Of a stretch of 64,000 bases of DNA, positions 18,009 through 26,218 are shown piece after piece. Made by a program: the position numbers and the translations under genes. The DNA is taken from the NCBI RefSeq assembly GCF_000585995.1, contig NZ_CP007410.1, positions 3,127,430 to 3,191,429 on the forward strand, read 5' to 3'. The notes below the pieces were generated by a model that did not search any database, had not been told where the DNA came from, and saw only the letters and a list, made by a program, of their open reading frames with translations. Origin of the DNA: Pseudomonas brassicacearum (GTDB lineage Bacteria; Pseudomonadota; Gammaproteobacteria; Pseudomonadales; Pseudomonadaceae). Within the stretch, counting starts at the first letter, position 1. Each line of letters begins with the position of its first letter.

Positions 18009-18782
18009 TCAGCTCATCCAGTTCCCGCCATCGACGTTGTAGGTCTGCGCCACCACATATTCACTCTCTGCCGAGGCCAGGAAAATCGCCATGCCTGTCA
18101 GGTCGTCCGCGGTCCCCATTCGGCCATAAGGCACTTGCTGGCCGACTTGGCGCTTCTTTTCCCCCAGTGGCAGGTTTTCATGGTGGGCAAACAGCGCATC
18201 CACGCCGTCCCAATGCTCGCCATCCACCACACCGGGGGCGATGGCGTTGACGTTGATCCGATGTTTGATCAAATCCAGCCCGGCGGACTGGGTGAGGCTG
18301 ATCACCGCTGCCTTGGTGGCGCAATAGACGCCCACCAGCGCCTCGCCACGACGACCGGCCTGGCTTGCCATGTTGATGATTTTGCCGCCATGCCCCTGGC
18401 GGATCATCTGCCGGGCCGCGGCTTGCAGCGTGAACAGGGTGCCGGCGACGTTGATGGAAAACAGCCGCTCGTAGCTCTGGCGGCTGATCTCCACGATGGG
18501 CGCGAGGTCGAACAACGCCGCGTTATTGATCAGGATATCCAGCTTGCCGACCCGGGCCACAACCGCGTCGATGGCTTGGTCGATGGAGGCCTGGTCGGTC
18601 ACGTCCATTTTTACCGCGTAGGCGCTGGCGCCCAGCTCGGCGGCGGTGGCCTGGGCCCGTTCAAGGTCGATATCGGCAATCGCGACTGTCGCACCTTCGG
18701 TGATGTAGGCCTGGGCGAATGTCCTGCCGATACCTCGGGCGGCGCCGGTCACCAGCGCACTTTTCCCTTCCAGTCTTTTCAT
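18009..18782 (-). CDS. SDR-family sorbitol/L-iditol 2-dehydrogenase-like (SmoS/PolS type)
   Basis: The protein has 257 residues. It has TGAARGIGR for NAD binding, INNAA, the catalytic Ser and YCATK with Tyr and Lys. The stretches MASQAGRRGEALVGVY and GVVDGEHWDGVD closely resemble polyol dehydrogenases of the SmoS type, which oxidise D-glucitol to D-fructose. The start at 18782 is an ATG. No polyol ABC transporter is adjacent. It is divergent from an AraC regulator across a long inverted repeat, which suggests a regulator-target pair. Confidence 0.82.
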   Translation of the reverse strand: MKRLEGKSALVTGAARGIGRTFAQAYITEGATVAIADIDLERAQATAAELGASAYAVKMDVTDQASIDQAIDAVVARVGKLDILINNAALFDLAPIVEISRQSYERLFSINVAGTLFTLQAAARQMIRQGHGGKIINMASQAGRRGEALVGVYCATKAAVISLTQSAGLDLIKHRINVNAIAPGVVDGEHWDGVDALFAHHENLPLGEKKRQVGQQVPYGRMGTADDLTGMAIFLASAESEYVVAQTYNVDGGNWMS

Positions 18783-18946
18783 GGGGTTGTCCTGTCTCCA
18801 GCTGCATCAATAAATAGGGGCCCTGTGCCGAGGCCAGCGCCTGTTCCACCGTGACCTGTCCGGTGAGGTGGTGGGCGCCTTAAATGGCCAACCGATTACA
18901 GCAGTGCACCTGAGCGCGGACAAACGCAGGGAGGAAGATCCGGTGG

Positions 18947-18993
18947 TACTTTTTTAACCCCGGTAAACTTCGTTCGATTGGGTTAAAAAAGTA
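18947..18993. promoter_or_regulatory. 14-bp inverted repeat between SDR and AraC genes
   Basis: TACTTTTTTAACCC (18947-18960) and GGGTTAAAAAAGTA (18980-18993) are exact complements 19 bp apart. Arm centres are 33 bp apart, close to three helical turns, as expected for a dimeric regulator bridging two half-sites. It lies in the divergent region. It is a likely AraC-family operator. Confidence 0.6.
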
Positions 18994-19074
18994 TCAGTGG
19001 ATGCTCAGGTCAAAACTGGCGAGTGCTGGGCCCCCGGCGTAAGGTGCTGCCTATAACGCTAAGAGAGGCGCGAC

Positions 19075-19977
19075 ATGCCTGACCACAGAACGCCTTTGTT
19101 CGAGCAGCGACCGGCCGAACTGGAAGTCATCCTGCCCGAGCCCGAGCACAGTTTTCGCTGGTACGAGCACGACTATCCCTATCCGATGGCGCGTTGGAAT
19201 CATCACCCTGAGTTTGAAATCCACCTGATCCGCCAGGGCAGCGGAAAACTGTTGGCAGGCGACTACATCGGCCCGTTCGGCCCTGGCCATGTGGCGATGA
19301 TCGGCCCAGACCTGCCCCATGACTGGATGGGCGACCTGGCGCAGGGCGAGCACTTGGTCGGGCGCGATGTGGTGCTGCAATTCGACGGTGCCACCTTGCT
19401 GACCCTGCGCCGGACCCTGCCCGAGCTGGGGGATTTGCAGACGCTGTTCGAACGGGCGCGGCGCGGCTTGGCCTTCAGCGGCGACACCGCCGTCAACGCC
19501 GCGAGCCTGCTCGAGGCCATCGGCCCGGCGCAAGGCCTGGGGCGGCTGGCGCTGTTCCTGCAACTGCTGGAGACCCTCAGTAAGGCCCCGCAAGAGGATG
19601 CCTTGTGCCTGGCGAGCCCGTGCTACGCGCCCACCCTGGATGCCCGCAGTTCAGAACGCATTCACAAAGCGTTCGAGTACCTGCAGGCTGAGCTCACCGG
19701 CGACCTGCGTCTGTCGGTGATTGCCCGGCAACTGGACATGAGCGAACCGGGCTTCTCGCGCTTTTTCAAACGCATCACCGGGCACGGCTTCATCGACCTG
19801 ATGCGCAAGCTGCGGGTCCAGCGCGCCTGCCGCTTGCTGCTGCAAAGTGAAATGCCGGTGACCGATATCTGTTTTGAGGTGGGGTACAACAACCTCTCCA
19901 ACTTCAACCGGCACTTTCGCATCGAGATGAACCAGACGCCCAGTGAGTATCGTCGGGGCGCCTTGTCGTTGACTTGA
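19075..19977 (+). CDS. AraC-family transcriptional regulator (cupin sensor domain)
   Basis: The protein has 300 residues. The N-terminal cupin-like sensor contains WNHHPEFEIHLIRQGSG and PHDWM. The C-terminal double HTH (about 195-295) includes LSVIARQLDMSEPGFSRFFK and VTDICFEVGYNNLSNFNRHF. The overall form fits sugar- or polyol-responsive activators; together with the divergent polyol dehydrogenase gene this suggests control of polyol use (inference). It ends 12 nt from the convergent MFS gene. Confidence 0.88.
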   Translation: MPDHRTPLFEQRPAELEVILPEPEHSFRWYEHDYPYPMARWNHHPEFEIHLIRQGSGKLLAGDYIGPFGPGHVAMIGPDLPHDWMGDLAQGEHLVGRDVVLQFDGATLLTLRRTLPELGDLQTLFERARRGLAFSGDTAVNAASLLEAIGPAQGLGRLALFLQLLETLSKAPQEDALCLASPCYAPTLDARSSERIHKAFEYLQAELTGDLRLSVIARQLDMSEPGFSRFFKRITGHGFIDLMRKLRVQRACRLLLQSEMPVTDICFEVGYNNLSNFNRHFRIEMNQTPSEYRRGALSLT

Positions 19978-19989
19978 AACGGCGATGTT

Positions 19990-21201
19990 TCAACGCGCAG
20001 CCTGCGCCTCACCCACCGTCACCGCACGAGCCATCACGCTGATCGCCGCCACGGCTGCAATCAGCAGCCCTGGCGATGTCGCCAACAGCACGCCGGTGGT
20101 TCCCGCACCGGCCGCCAGGATCTGCCCTGCGGCCAGAGGCCCGGCGACCGAACCCAGGCGCCCGATGGCAACCGCTGCACCCACACCCGTCGCCCGCACA
20201 GCCGTGGGATAGGCGGGCGGCGCCAATGCGTACAGCACCAGTTGAGCCGCCATGACGAACAACCCGGCGGCAAACCCGGCGATGGCCATCGGCACAATGC
20301 CGACCGACAACCCGACCCCGGCCAGGGCGCTGAGCAGTCCGGCATAGACGAACAGCACCACCTTGAGGCCATTGCAACGGTCCAGCAACAGGCCACCGAG
20401 CAACGAACCCAGGGTTCCGCCAATGTTGAACAGCATCTGCACCAGACCGGCCTGGGGCTTGCTGAAGCCTTGTTCCACCAGCAACGACGGTAGCCAGTTG
20501 AGCAACATGTACATGACCGTCAGGGTGAAAAAGTAGCTCAGCCAAAGTGCCAGGGTGGTGCGGCCCCGACCTTCGCCGAACAGCGCCTGGCCGGTTGAGC
20601 CGCGAGCCTCGCCGCCGACATCCCGGGCCTGGCGAAAGGCGCTGGACTCAGGAAGCCACAACACCATCAGTGGCACGACCAGCAACGGCGCCAACCCGCC
20701 GATGAAAAACGTCATTTGCCAGTGCTCGCCAAACAGCATGGTGACCACGGCCGCCAACGCACCCCCCAACGGAACCCCCGCATACATCACGCTGATGGCC
20801 GTGCCACGACGTTGCTCCCCCACGGCTTCGGCACACAGGGCGATGAGGTTGGGCAGGGCGGCGCCCAGGCCCAGGCCGGTCATGAAACGCACCAGCAGCA
20901 GGCTGGAAAAATGCTCGACATAAGCGGTGCTGAGGGAGAACACACCGAACAACAAGACGGCAGCGATGAGGATTTTCTTGCGGCCGATGCGATCAGCGAT
21001 CCAGCCCCCGAAGAACGCCCCCGGCAGCAGCCCGATGATTCCGGCACTGAAGACCCAGCCCATCATTTTCGGATCCAGGGTAAACGTCTGTCGCAAGCCT
21101 GCGGCGGCGGTGCCGGCCGACTGCAGGTCAAACCCCTCGATCAGCGCAACGATAAAACACAGGGCGATGGTCAGCGTCGCACGACGCGCCGGACGGTTCA
21201 T
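19990..21201 (-). CDS. MFS transporter, aromatic acid:H+ symporter type
   Basis: The protein has 403 residues and 12 predicted membrane segments in the inner membrane. GGWIADRIGRKK is the loop 2-3 signature of the aromatic acid/H+ symporter branch, and FIVALIEGFDLQSAGTA in the first helix includes the conserved Asp of that branch (PcaK/MhpT). The gene is divergent from an OprD porin at the head of the ferulate-vanillate region, so hydroxycinnamate or vanillate uptake is the likely role. The ATG at 21201 fits the first helix; the frame extends upstream without a good start. Confidence 0.85.
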   Translation of the reverse strand: MNRPARRATLTIALCFIVALIEGFDLQSAGTAAAGLRQTFTLDPKMMGWVFSAGIIGLLPGAFFGGWIADRIGRKKILIAAVLLFGVFSLSTAYVEHFSSLLLVRFMTGLGLGAALPNLIALCAEAVGEQRRGTAISVMYAGVPLGGALAAVVTMLFGEHWQMTFFIGGLAPLLVVPLMVLWLPESSAFRQARDVGGEARGSTGQALFGEGRGRTTLALWLSYFFTLTVMYMLLNWLPSLLVEQGFSKPQAGLVQMLFNIGGTLGSLLGGLLLDRCNGLKVVLFVYAGLLSALAGVGLSVGIVPMAIAGFAAGLFVMAAQLVLYALAPPAYPTAVRATGVGAAVAIGRLGSVAGPLAAGQILAAGAGTTGVLLATSPGLLIAAVAAISVMARAVTVGEAQAAR

Positions 21202-21264
21202 GGCAAATCCTCTTATTGTTTTTGTCTTGGAACACCGGCTGGGTAGAAACCGGCACGCTTGGAT

Positions 21265-21284
21265 TAGATTAACAAAGCTAACTA
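21265..21284. promoter_or_regulatory. candidate MarR operator between MFS and porin genes
   Basis: TAGATTA-ACAAAGC-TAACTA resembles the TAGTTA-N7-TAACTA palindrome upstream of ech, with one arm degenerate. It lies 64-83 bp upstream of the MFS start. The remaining 21202-21514 region is AT-rich promoter DNA with no gene. Confidence 0.4.
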
Positions 21285-21514
21285 AAAAATGAATCGGGGC
21301 GAGTGATCGGCATAATTTTCTTAAATTCCAAACAAAATCATAGAGTTGCTTTCTATCGGAGAGGGAGTTCACAAATTAGATAATGATATTAATGTTCGAT
21401 TATCGGTCATTCAGGTTGACGAAACATCCGCCGCATTTCCATTCTCTCTCCCAAGAGCCCATCCCTCAGTCGTTGCGGCCGATCAAAAACAACAACAATA
21501 AGTGGATATCGAAC

Positions 21515-22822
21515 ATGCCAAACCTTGCGCGGGCCACCCTTGTGGCGACCCCTGTTGCACCGCTCGTTCAACTGCTGGCCTGCCTTGGATTGAGCCTGGG
21601 TTCCAGCGCGATATGGGCAGAAGGATTCATCGATGACAGCCACGGCACCCTGACCCTGCGCAATTACTACATGGACCGCGACTACAAGGACGACGGTGCC
21701 AAGACCGCGGCACGGGAATGGGCCCAGGGTGTGTTCATGAACATGGAATCGGGATTTACGCCGGGCACCGTCGGGTTCGGCCTGGACGCCCGTGGATTGC
21801 TGGGAATCAAGCTTGATTCGTCGCCGGATCGCAGTGGCACTGAGTTGCTGCCGGTGTCCAGCAGCGACAAGCGTGCCGCCGATGAGTATTCGCGCCTGGC
21901 GTTGACCGGCAAGTTGCGCTTCGGCCAGACCACCGTGAAGACCGGCGATGTTTCGATTTTCCTGCCGTTTGCCTTCGCCAGTCCGTCACGCCTGCTGCCG
22001 CAGACCTTTCGCGGGACGACGCTCAGCTCCAAGGACATCGACGGATTGACGTTGAACACCGGCTACATCGACCGCATCAACCGCCGCGATTCCACCGACT
22101 ACCAGCCGATGAGCATTGCCTCGCCCAATCGGCGTTTCAATGGCGCGGCGACTTCGTCTCACATGGCCTATGTGGGGGGCGACTATCAGGTCAACAAAGA
22201 CCTCAGCCTGCGGGCCTACCACGCCGAAGTGGCAGACCTGTACCAGCAAAATACCCTGGCGTTGCTGCATAACCTGCCCTTGGGCGACGGCGTGTTGACC
22301 ACCGACCTGCGTAGCTTTTTCAGTGACGAAGATGGCGCCGCCAAGGCCGGTAAGGTGGATAACCGCAATGTCTCGGCGCTGGTCGGCTATCGCTTGGGTG
22401 GGCACCGCGTGAGCCTGGGTTATATGCATGCCAGTGGCGATACGGCCACGCCTTATGTGTCCGGCACCGAATTGATGGGCTTGAGCGAAATGACCATGAG
22501 CTCGGATTTTCTCAATGCCAAGGAACGCACCTGGCAGGCGATCCATGACTATGACTTTGCCGCCGTGGGCGTACCGGGACTGAGGACCCGATTGCGCTAC
22601 GTGCGTGGCGATCACATCGAACTGGCGGCCCTCAATGCCGAGGATCGCAAGGAGCGGGAGTTCCAGATGGAGCTGGGGTACGTGATCCAGAGCGGCCCGC
22701 TGAAAAACGTCGGGCTGCTGGCGCGCAAGTCGATCTATCGCAACAACTTCCCGGGAACGGCGGCGTTTCGCGACGAGAACCAGACCCGGTTTCTGGTGAC
22801 CTATAGCGTGCCGATCTGGTAG
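21515..22822 (+). CDS. OprD-family outer-membrane porin
   Basis: The protein has 435 residues with a signal peptide over about 1-34 (ending IWA). FIDDSHGTLTLRNYYMDRDY is the standard OprD opening, seen right after the leader. Alternating amphipathic beta-strands continue to the C-terminal YSVPIW, ending in an aromatic residue as outer-membrane barrels do. OprD/OpdK-type porins carry carboxylates, often aromatic acids. Its place beside the MFS gene and ferulate genes suggests a ferulate or vanillate channel. The ribosome site before 21515 is weak; the start is set by the signal peptide. Confidence 0.9.
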   Translation: MPNLARATLVATPVAPLVQLLACLGLSLGSSAIWAEGFIDDSHGTLTLRNYYMDRDYKDDGAKTAAREWAQGVFMNMESGFTPGTVGFGLDARGLLGIKLDSSPDRSGTELLPVSSSDKRAADEYSRLALTGKLRFGQTTVKTGDVSIFLPFAFASPSRLLPQTFRGTTLSSKDIDGLTLNTGYIDRINRRDSTDYQPMSIASPNRRFNGAATSSHMAYVGGDYQVNKDLSLRAYHAEVADLYQQNTLALLHNLPLGDGVLTTDLRSFFSDEDGAAKAGKVDNRNVSALVGYRLGGHRVSLGYMHASGDTATPYVSGTELMGLSEMTMSSDFLNAKERTWQAIHDYDFAAVGVPGLRTRLRYVRGDHIELAALNAEDRKEREFQMELGYVIQSGPLKNVGLLARKSIYRNNFPGTAAFRDENQTRFLVTYSVPIW

Positions 22823-22841
22823 GGAATGTGAGCAGTGCTTT

Positions 22842-22972
22842 TGTGGCGAGGGAGCTTGCTCCCGCTGGGCGGCGCAGCAGCCCCAGACCGGTGAATGCGG
22901 TCTGGCAGGCTGATTGAGTCGACTGTTTTGGGGCTGCTTCGCAGCCCAGCGGGAGCAAGCTCCCTCGCCACG
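22842..22972. repeat. REP pair (REPIN), GGGAGCTTGCTCCC family
   Basis: Inverted TGTGGCGAGGGAGCTTGCTC copies between the convergent porin and MarR genes. Confidence 0.9.
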
Positions 22973-22984
22973 GGGGGCCAGTCG

Positions 22985-23473
22985 TTACTGCTGGTAAACC
23001 TTCTTCAACAACCGCAGCAATTCTTCCCGCTCACCATCCGAAAGCGCCGCCGTGGAATCCAGGTCGCTCTGGACGGCGATCTGTTGGAGTTCCTTGAGCA
23101 GGGTTTCCCCGGTCTTGCTCAGGAAAATTCCATAGGAACGCTTGTCCGGCTTGCACCGCACCCGTACGGCCAGCGCCCGGCTTTCCAGTTTGTTCAACAG
23201 CGGCACCACTTGCGGCGGTTCGATCGCCAGGGCCTTGGCCAGGTCGGCCTGCATCAGGCCGGGGTTCTGGTCGATGATCGCCAGGGCCGAGAACTGGGCG
23301 GGCCGCAGATCGTGGACGGCGAGCCGGCCGATCAGGTTCTGGAACAGTTTCAACTGGGCACGGCGCAGGGCGTAACCGATCAGGTCATCCAGCGCAGCGT
23401 CCAGCGGTACCTGCGCGTCGGCACCGTCGGCCACGGCCTCGGCGGGTTCGGCAAGCTTGGAAGACTTGGCCAT
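22985..23473 (-). CDS. ferR: MarR-family regulator of hydroxycinnamate genes (FerR-like)
   Basis: The protein has 162 residues. The winged HTH (about 55-120) includes QADLAKALAIEPPQVVPLLNKLESRALAVR and the wing CKPDKRSYGIFLS. It is divergent from ech-vdh-fcs. In P. fluorescens and other ferulate degraders a MarR repressor in this position is released by feruloyl-CoA or a related CoA thioester. The operator call upstream of ech supports direct control. Other in-frame starts a few codons upstream (ATG 23485, TTG 23491) have no better ribosome site. Confidence 0.82.
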   Translation of the reverse strand: MAKSSKLAEPAEAVADGADAQVPLDAALDDLIGYALRRAQLKLFQNLIGRLAVHDLRPAQFSALAIIDQNPGLMQADLAKALAIEPPQVVPLLNKLESRALAVRVRCKPDKRSYGIFLSKTGETLLKELQQIAVQSDLDSTAALSDGEREELLRLLKKVYQQ

Positions 23474-23615
23474 CGAAGAGAGCATCCTCAAGGTGAGTGA
23501 TTAACAAGGCTATCCAGTTTGCCCGAGGTTGTGACGCGATGGCTACGGTGGATCGCATATTCGTTGTTCGGCTGCGTGACTCCAGTGGTTGAAAAAATAC
23601 AGATAAATCGATTAA

Positions 23616-23634
23616 TAGTTAATTGACATAACTA
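23616..23634. promoter_or_regulatory. MarR operator TAGTTA-N7-TAACTA overlapping the ech promoter
   Basis: A perfect 6-bp inverted repeat with a 7-bp spacer that contains the TTGACA -35 box of ech. Binding would directly block RNA polymerase. Similar half-sites occur upstream of the MFS gene and in the vanA promoter. Confidence 0.6.
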
Positions 23635-23651
23635 ATATTCAGGTTTAATTT
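23623..23651 (+). promoter_or_regulatory. sigma-70 promoter of ech-vdh-fcs
   Basis: TTGACA (23623-23628), 17-bp spacer, TAATTT (23646-23651), a strong match to the -35/-10 consensus. The predicted start site is near 23658, about 30 nt before the ech start codon. Confidence 0.65.
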
Positions 23652-23688
23652 TTGATCATCTTCAGCCAAGAACAAGAGTGCACGCATC

Positions 23689-24519
23689 ATGAGCAATTAC
23701 GAAGGTCGCTGGAAAACGGTCAAAGTCGATATCGAGGAAGGCATTGCCTGGGTGACCCTTAATCGCCCGGAAAAGCGCAACGCCATGAGCCCGACCCTCA
23801 ACCGCGAGATGATCGACGTGTTGGAGACCCTGGAGCAGGATCCCGCCGCCGGCGTACTGGTGCTGACCGGGGCCGGAGATGCGTGGACCGCTGGCATGGA
23901 CCTCAAGGAGTATTTCCGCGAGGTGGATGCCGGCCCGGAAATCCTCCAGGAAAAAATCCGTCGCGAAGCCTCGCAATGGCAGTGGAAACTGTTGCGCATG
24001 TACGCCAAGCCGACCATTGCCATGGTCAACGGCTGGTGCTTCGGTGGCGGTTTCAGCCCGCTGGTGGCGTGTGACCTGGCGATCTGCGCCGACGAAGCGA
24101 CCTTCGGCCTCTCGGAAATCAACTGGGGCATCCCGCCCGGCAATCTCGTCAGCAAGGCCATGGCCGACACCGTGGGGCATCGTCAGTCGCTGTACTACAT
24201 CATGACCGGCAAGACCTTCGGCGGACAGAAAGCCGCCGAGATGGGCCTGGTCAACGAAAGCGTGCCCCTGGCGCAACTGCGGGAAGTCACCGTAGAGCTG
24301 GCGCGCAACCTGCTGGAGAAGAATCCGGTGGTGCTGCGCGCAGCCAAGCACGGTTTCAAACGCTGCCGCGAACTGACCTGGGAGCAGAACGAGGATTACC
24401 TGTACGCCAAGCTCGACCAGTCGCGCCTGCTCGACACCGAAGGTGGTCGCGAGCAGGGCATGAAGCAGTTCCTGGACGACAAGAGCATCAAGCCTGGCTT
24501 GCAAACCTATAAGCGCTGA
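23689..24519 (+). CDS. ech: p-hydroxycinnamoyl-CoA hydratase/lyase (feruloyl-CoA to vanillin + acetyl-CoA)
   Basis: The protein has 276 residues, the length of the characterised P. fluorescens enzyme (HCHL). Crotonase fold. Residues known to matter in HCHL are at the same numbers: Met70, Ser123, Glu143, Trp146 and Tyr239. The enzyme hydrates feruloyl-CoA (also coumaroyl- and caffeoyl-CoA) and cleaves it retro-aldol to the aromatic aldehyde and acetyl-CoA in the cytoplasm. It is first in the ech-vdh-fcs operon, with promoter and operator immediately upstream, and is followed by an intercistronic hairpin. Confidence 0.96.
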   Translation: MSNYEGRWKTVKVDIEEGIAWVTLNRPEKRNAMSPTLNREMIDVLETLEQDPAAGVLVLTGAGDAWTAGMDLKEYFREVDAGPEILQEKIRREASQWQWKLLRMYAKPTIAMVNGWCFGGGFSPLVACDLAICADEATFGLSEINWGIPPGNLVSKAMADTVGHRQSLYYIMTGKTFGGQKAAEMGLVNESVPLAQLREVTVELARNLLEKNPVVLRAAKHGFKRCRELTWEQNEDYLYAKLDQSRLLDTEGGREQGMKQFLDDKSIKPGLQTYKR

Positions 24520-24527
24520 GTCGACAG

Positions 24528-24557
24528 GCGAATAGCGGGCCGCATCCCGCTGTTCGC
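24528..24557 (+). other. intercistronic hairpin between ech and vdh
   Basis: GCGAATAGCGGG and CCCGCTGTTCGC form a 12-bp stem (one G-U) with a 6-base loop, 9 nt after the ech stop. There is no T-run. It is probably a 3' stabiliser or processing site that favours ech expression over downstream genes. Confidence 0.5.
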
Positions 24558-24627
24558 TGCGTCGCCCTGGCGCTACTGTTACACCGCTGCGATGCATTCC
24601 CGATAAAGACAATAAAGAGGAATCACC

Positions 24628-26076
24628 ATGCTGGACGTGCCCCTGTTGATCGGCGGCCAGTCGTGCGCCGCCCGTGACGGCCGGACTTTCGAGCGCTGCA
24701 ATCCGGTGACGGGTGAAGTGGTCTCGCGGGTGGCCGCCGCCACACTGGAAGATGCCGACGCCGCCGTGGCCGCTGCGCAAGCTGCGTTTCCCGCCTGGGC
24801 TGCGCTAGCGCCCAACGAACGGCGCAGCCGCCTGTTGCGTGCGGCCGAGCAGTTGCAGGCCCGCAGCGGCGAATTCATCGCTGCCGCCGGCGAGACCGGT
24901 GCCATGGCCAATTGGTACGGTTTCAACGTGCACCTGGCGGCGAACATGCTGCGTGAAGCGGCGTGCATGACCACCCAGATCAATGGCGAAATCATTCCTT
25001 CGGACGTGCCCGGCAGTTTTGCCATGGCCTTGCGTCAACCTTGCGGCGTGGTGCTGGGTATCGCGCCGTGGAACGCGCCAGTGATTCTCGCCACCCGCGC
25101 CATCGCCATGCCCCTGGCCTGCGGCAACACCGTGGTACTCAAGGCTTCTGAAATAAGCCCGGCCGTGCACCGGCTGATCGGCCAAGTGCTGCAGGACGCC
25201 GGCCTGGGCGACGGCGTGGTCAATGTGATTTGCAATGCGCCAGCGGATGCGCCGGCCATTGTCGAGCGGTTGATCGCCAACCCGGCGGTGCGCCGTGTCA
25301 ATTTCACCGGTTCGACCCACGTTGGGCGCATCGTCGGCGAACTGTCGGCGCGCCACCTCAAACCGGCGCTGTTGGAACTCGGTGGCAAGGCGCCGCTGCT
25401 GGTGCTGGACGACGCCGACCTGGATGCCGCCGTGCAAGCAGCGGCTTTCGGGGCGTATTTCAACCAGGGCCAGATCTGCATGTCCACCGAGCGACTGATC
25501 GTCGACGCCCGTGTGGCCGATGCCTTCGTCAGCCGGCTGATCGCCAAGATCGCCACCTTGCGCGCCGGCGATCCTGCTGCCGGTGATTCAGTGCTCGGCT
25601 CGCTGGTGGATGTCAGCGCCGGCCAGCGCATCAAGGGGTTGATCGACGACGCCTTGGCCAAAGGCGCGACACTGCTGGCGGGTGGGCAGTTGGAGGGCAG
25701 TATCCTGCAGCCGACCTTGCTCGATGGTGTGACCCCGGACATGCGTCTGTATCGCGAAGAGTCCTTCGGCCCGGTGGCCGTAGTCCTGCGCGGGGAGGGT
25801 GACGAGACGCTGCTGCGCCTGGCCAACGACTCCGAGTTCGGCCTGTCGGCCGCGATCTTCAGCCGCGACACCACGCGAGCGCTGGCCTTGGCCCAGCGGG
25901 TCGAGTCGGGCATCTGCCACATCAACGGCCCGACCGTACACGACGAAGCGCAAATGCCGTTCGGTGGGGTCAAGTCCAGCGGTTACGGCAGCTTTGGCGG
26001 CAAGGCGTCCATCGAGCATTTCACCCAGCTGCGTTGGGTGACGATGCAGAATGGACCCCGGCATTACCCGATCTGA
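24628..26076 (+). CDS. vdh: vanillin dehydrogenase
   Basis: The protein has 482 residues, an NAD-dependent aldehyde dehydrogenase without a signal peptide. Motifs: PWNAPVILATRAIA (cofactor), FTGSTHVGR, ELGGKAP (general base Glu) and NQGQICMSTER with catalytic Cys284. Length and context match vanillin dehydrogenases, which oxidise vanillin to vanillate and 4-hydroxybenzaldehyde to 4-hydroxybenzoate. AAAGAGGAATCACC precedes the ATG. It is second gene of the ferulate operon. Confidence 0.93.
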   Translation: MLDVPLLIGGQSCAARDGRTFERCNPVTGEVVSRVAAATLEDADAAVAAAQAAFPAWAALAPNERRSRLLRAAEQLQARSGEFIAAAGETGAMANWYGFNVHLAANMLREAACMTTQINGEIIPSDVPGSFAMALRQPCGVVLGIAPWNAPVILATRAIAMPLACGNTVVLKASEISPAVHRLIGQVLQDAGLGDGVVNVICNAPADAPAIVERLIANPAVRRVNFTGSTHVGRIVGELSARHLKPALLELGGKAPLLVLDDADLDAAVQAAAFGAYFNQGQICMSTERLIVDARVADAFVSRLIAKIATLRAGDPAAGDSVLGSLVDVSAGQRIKGLIDDALAKGATLLAGGQLEGSILQPTLLDGVTPDMRLYREESFGPVAVVLRGEGDETLLRLANDSEFGLSAAIFSRDTTRALALAQRVESGICHINGPTVHDEAQMPFGGVKSSGYGSFGGKASIEHFTQLRWVTMQNGPRHYPI

Positions 26077-26084
26077 AATCCGTC

Positions 26085-26125
26085 GCACCGCGGCGGCCAG
26101 GCCTTGACGGCCACCGCCCCGGTGC
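26085..26125 (+). other. intercistronic hairpin between vdh and fcs
   Basis: GCACCGCGGCGGCC pairs imperfectly with GGCCACCGCCCCGGTGC around AGGCCTTGAC. It lies 8 nt after the vdh stop, has no T-run, and resembles the ech-vdh hairpin in placement. Confidence 0.4.
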
Positions 26126-26218
26126 AGGCCAGAATAACAATGACAAGGCCACAGCCAGAGGCTGTCATGCTCCGCTCGCTTCGCGCGACCCGAGCGTGCC
26201 TTGGTGGAGGAAATGTAC

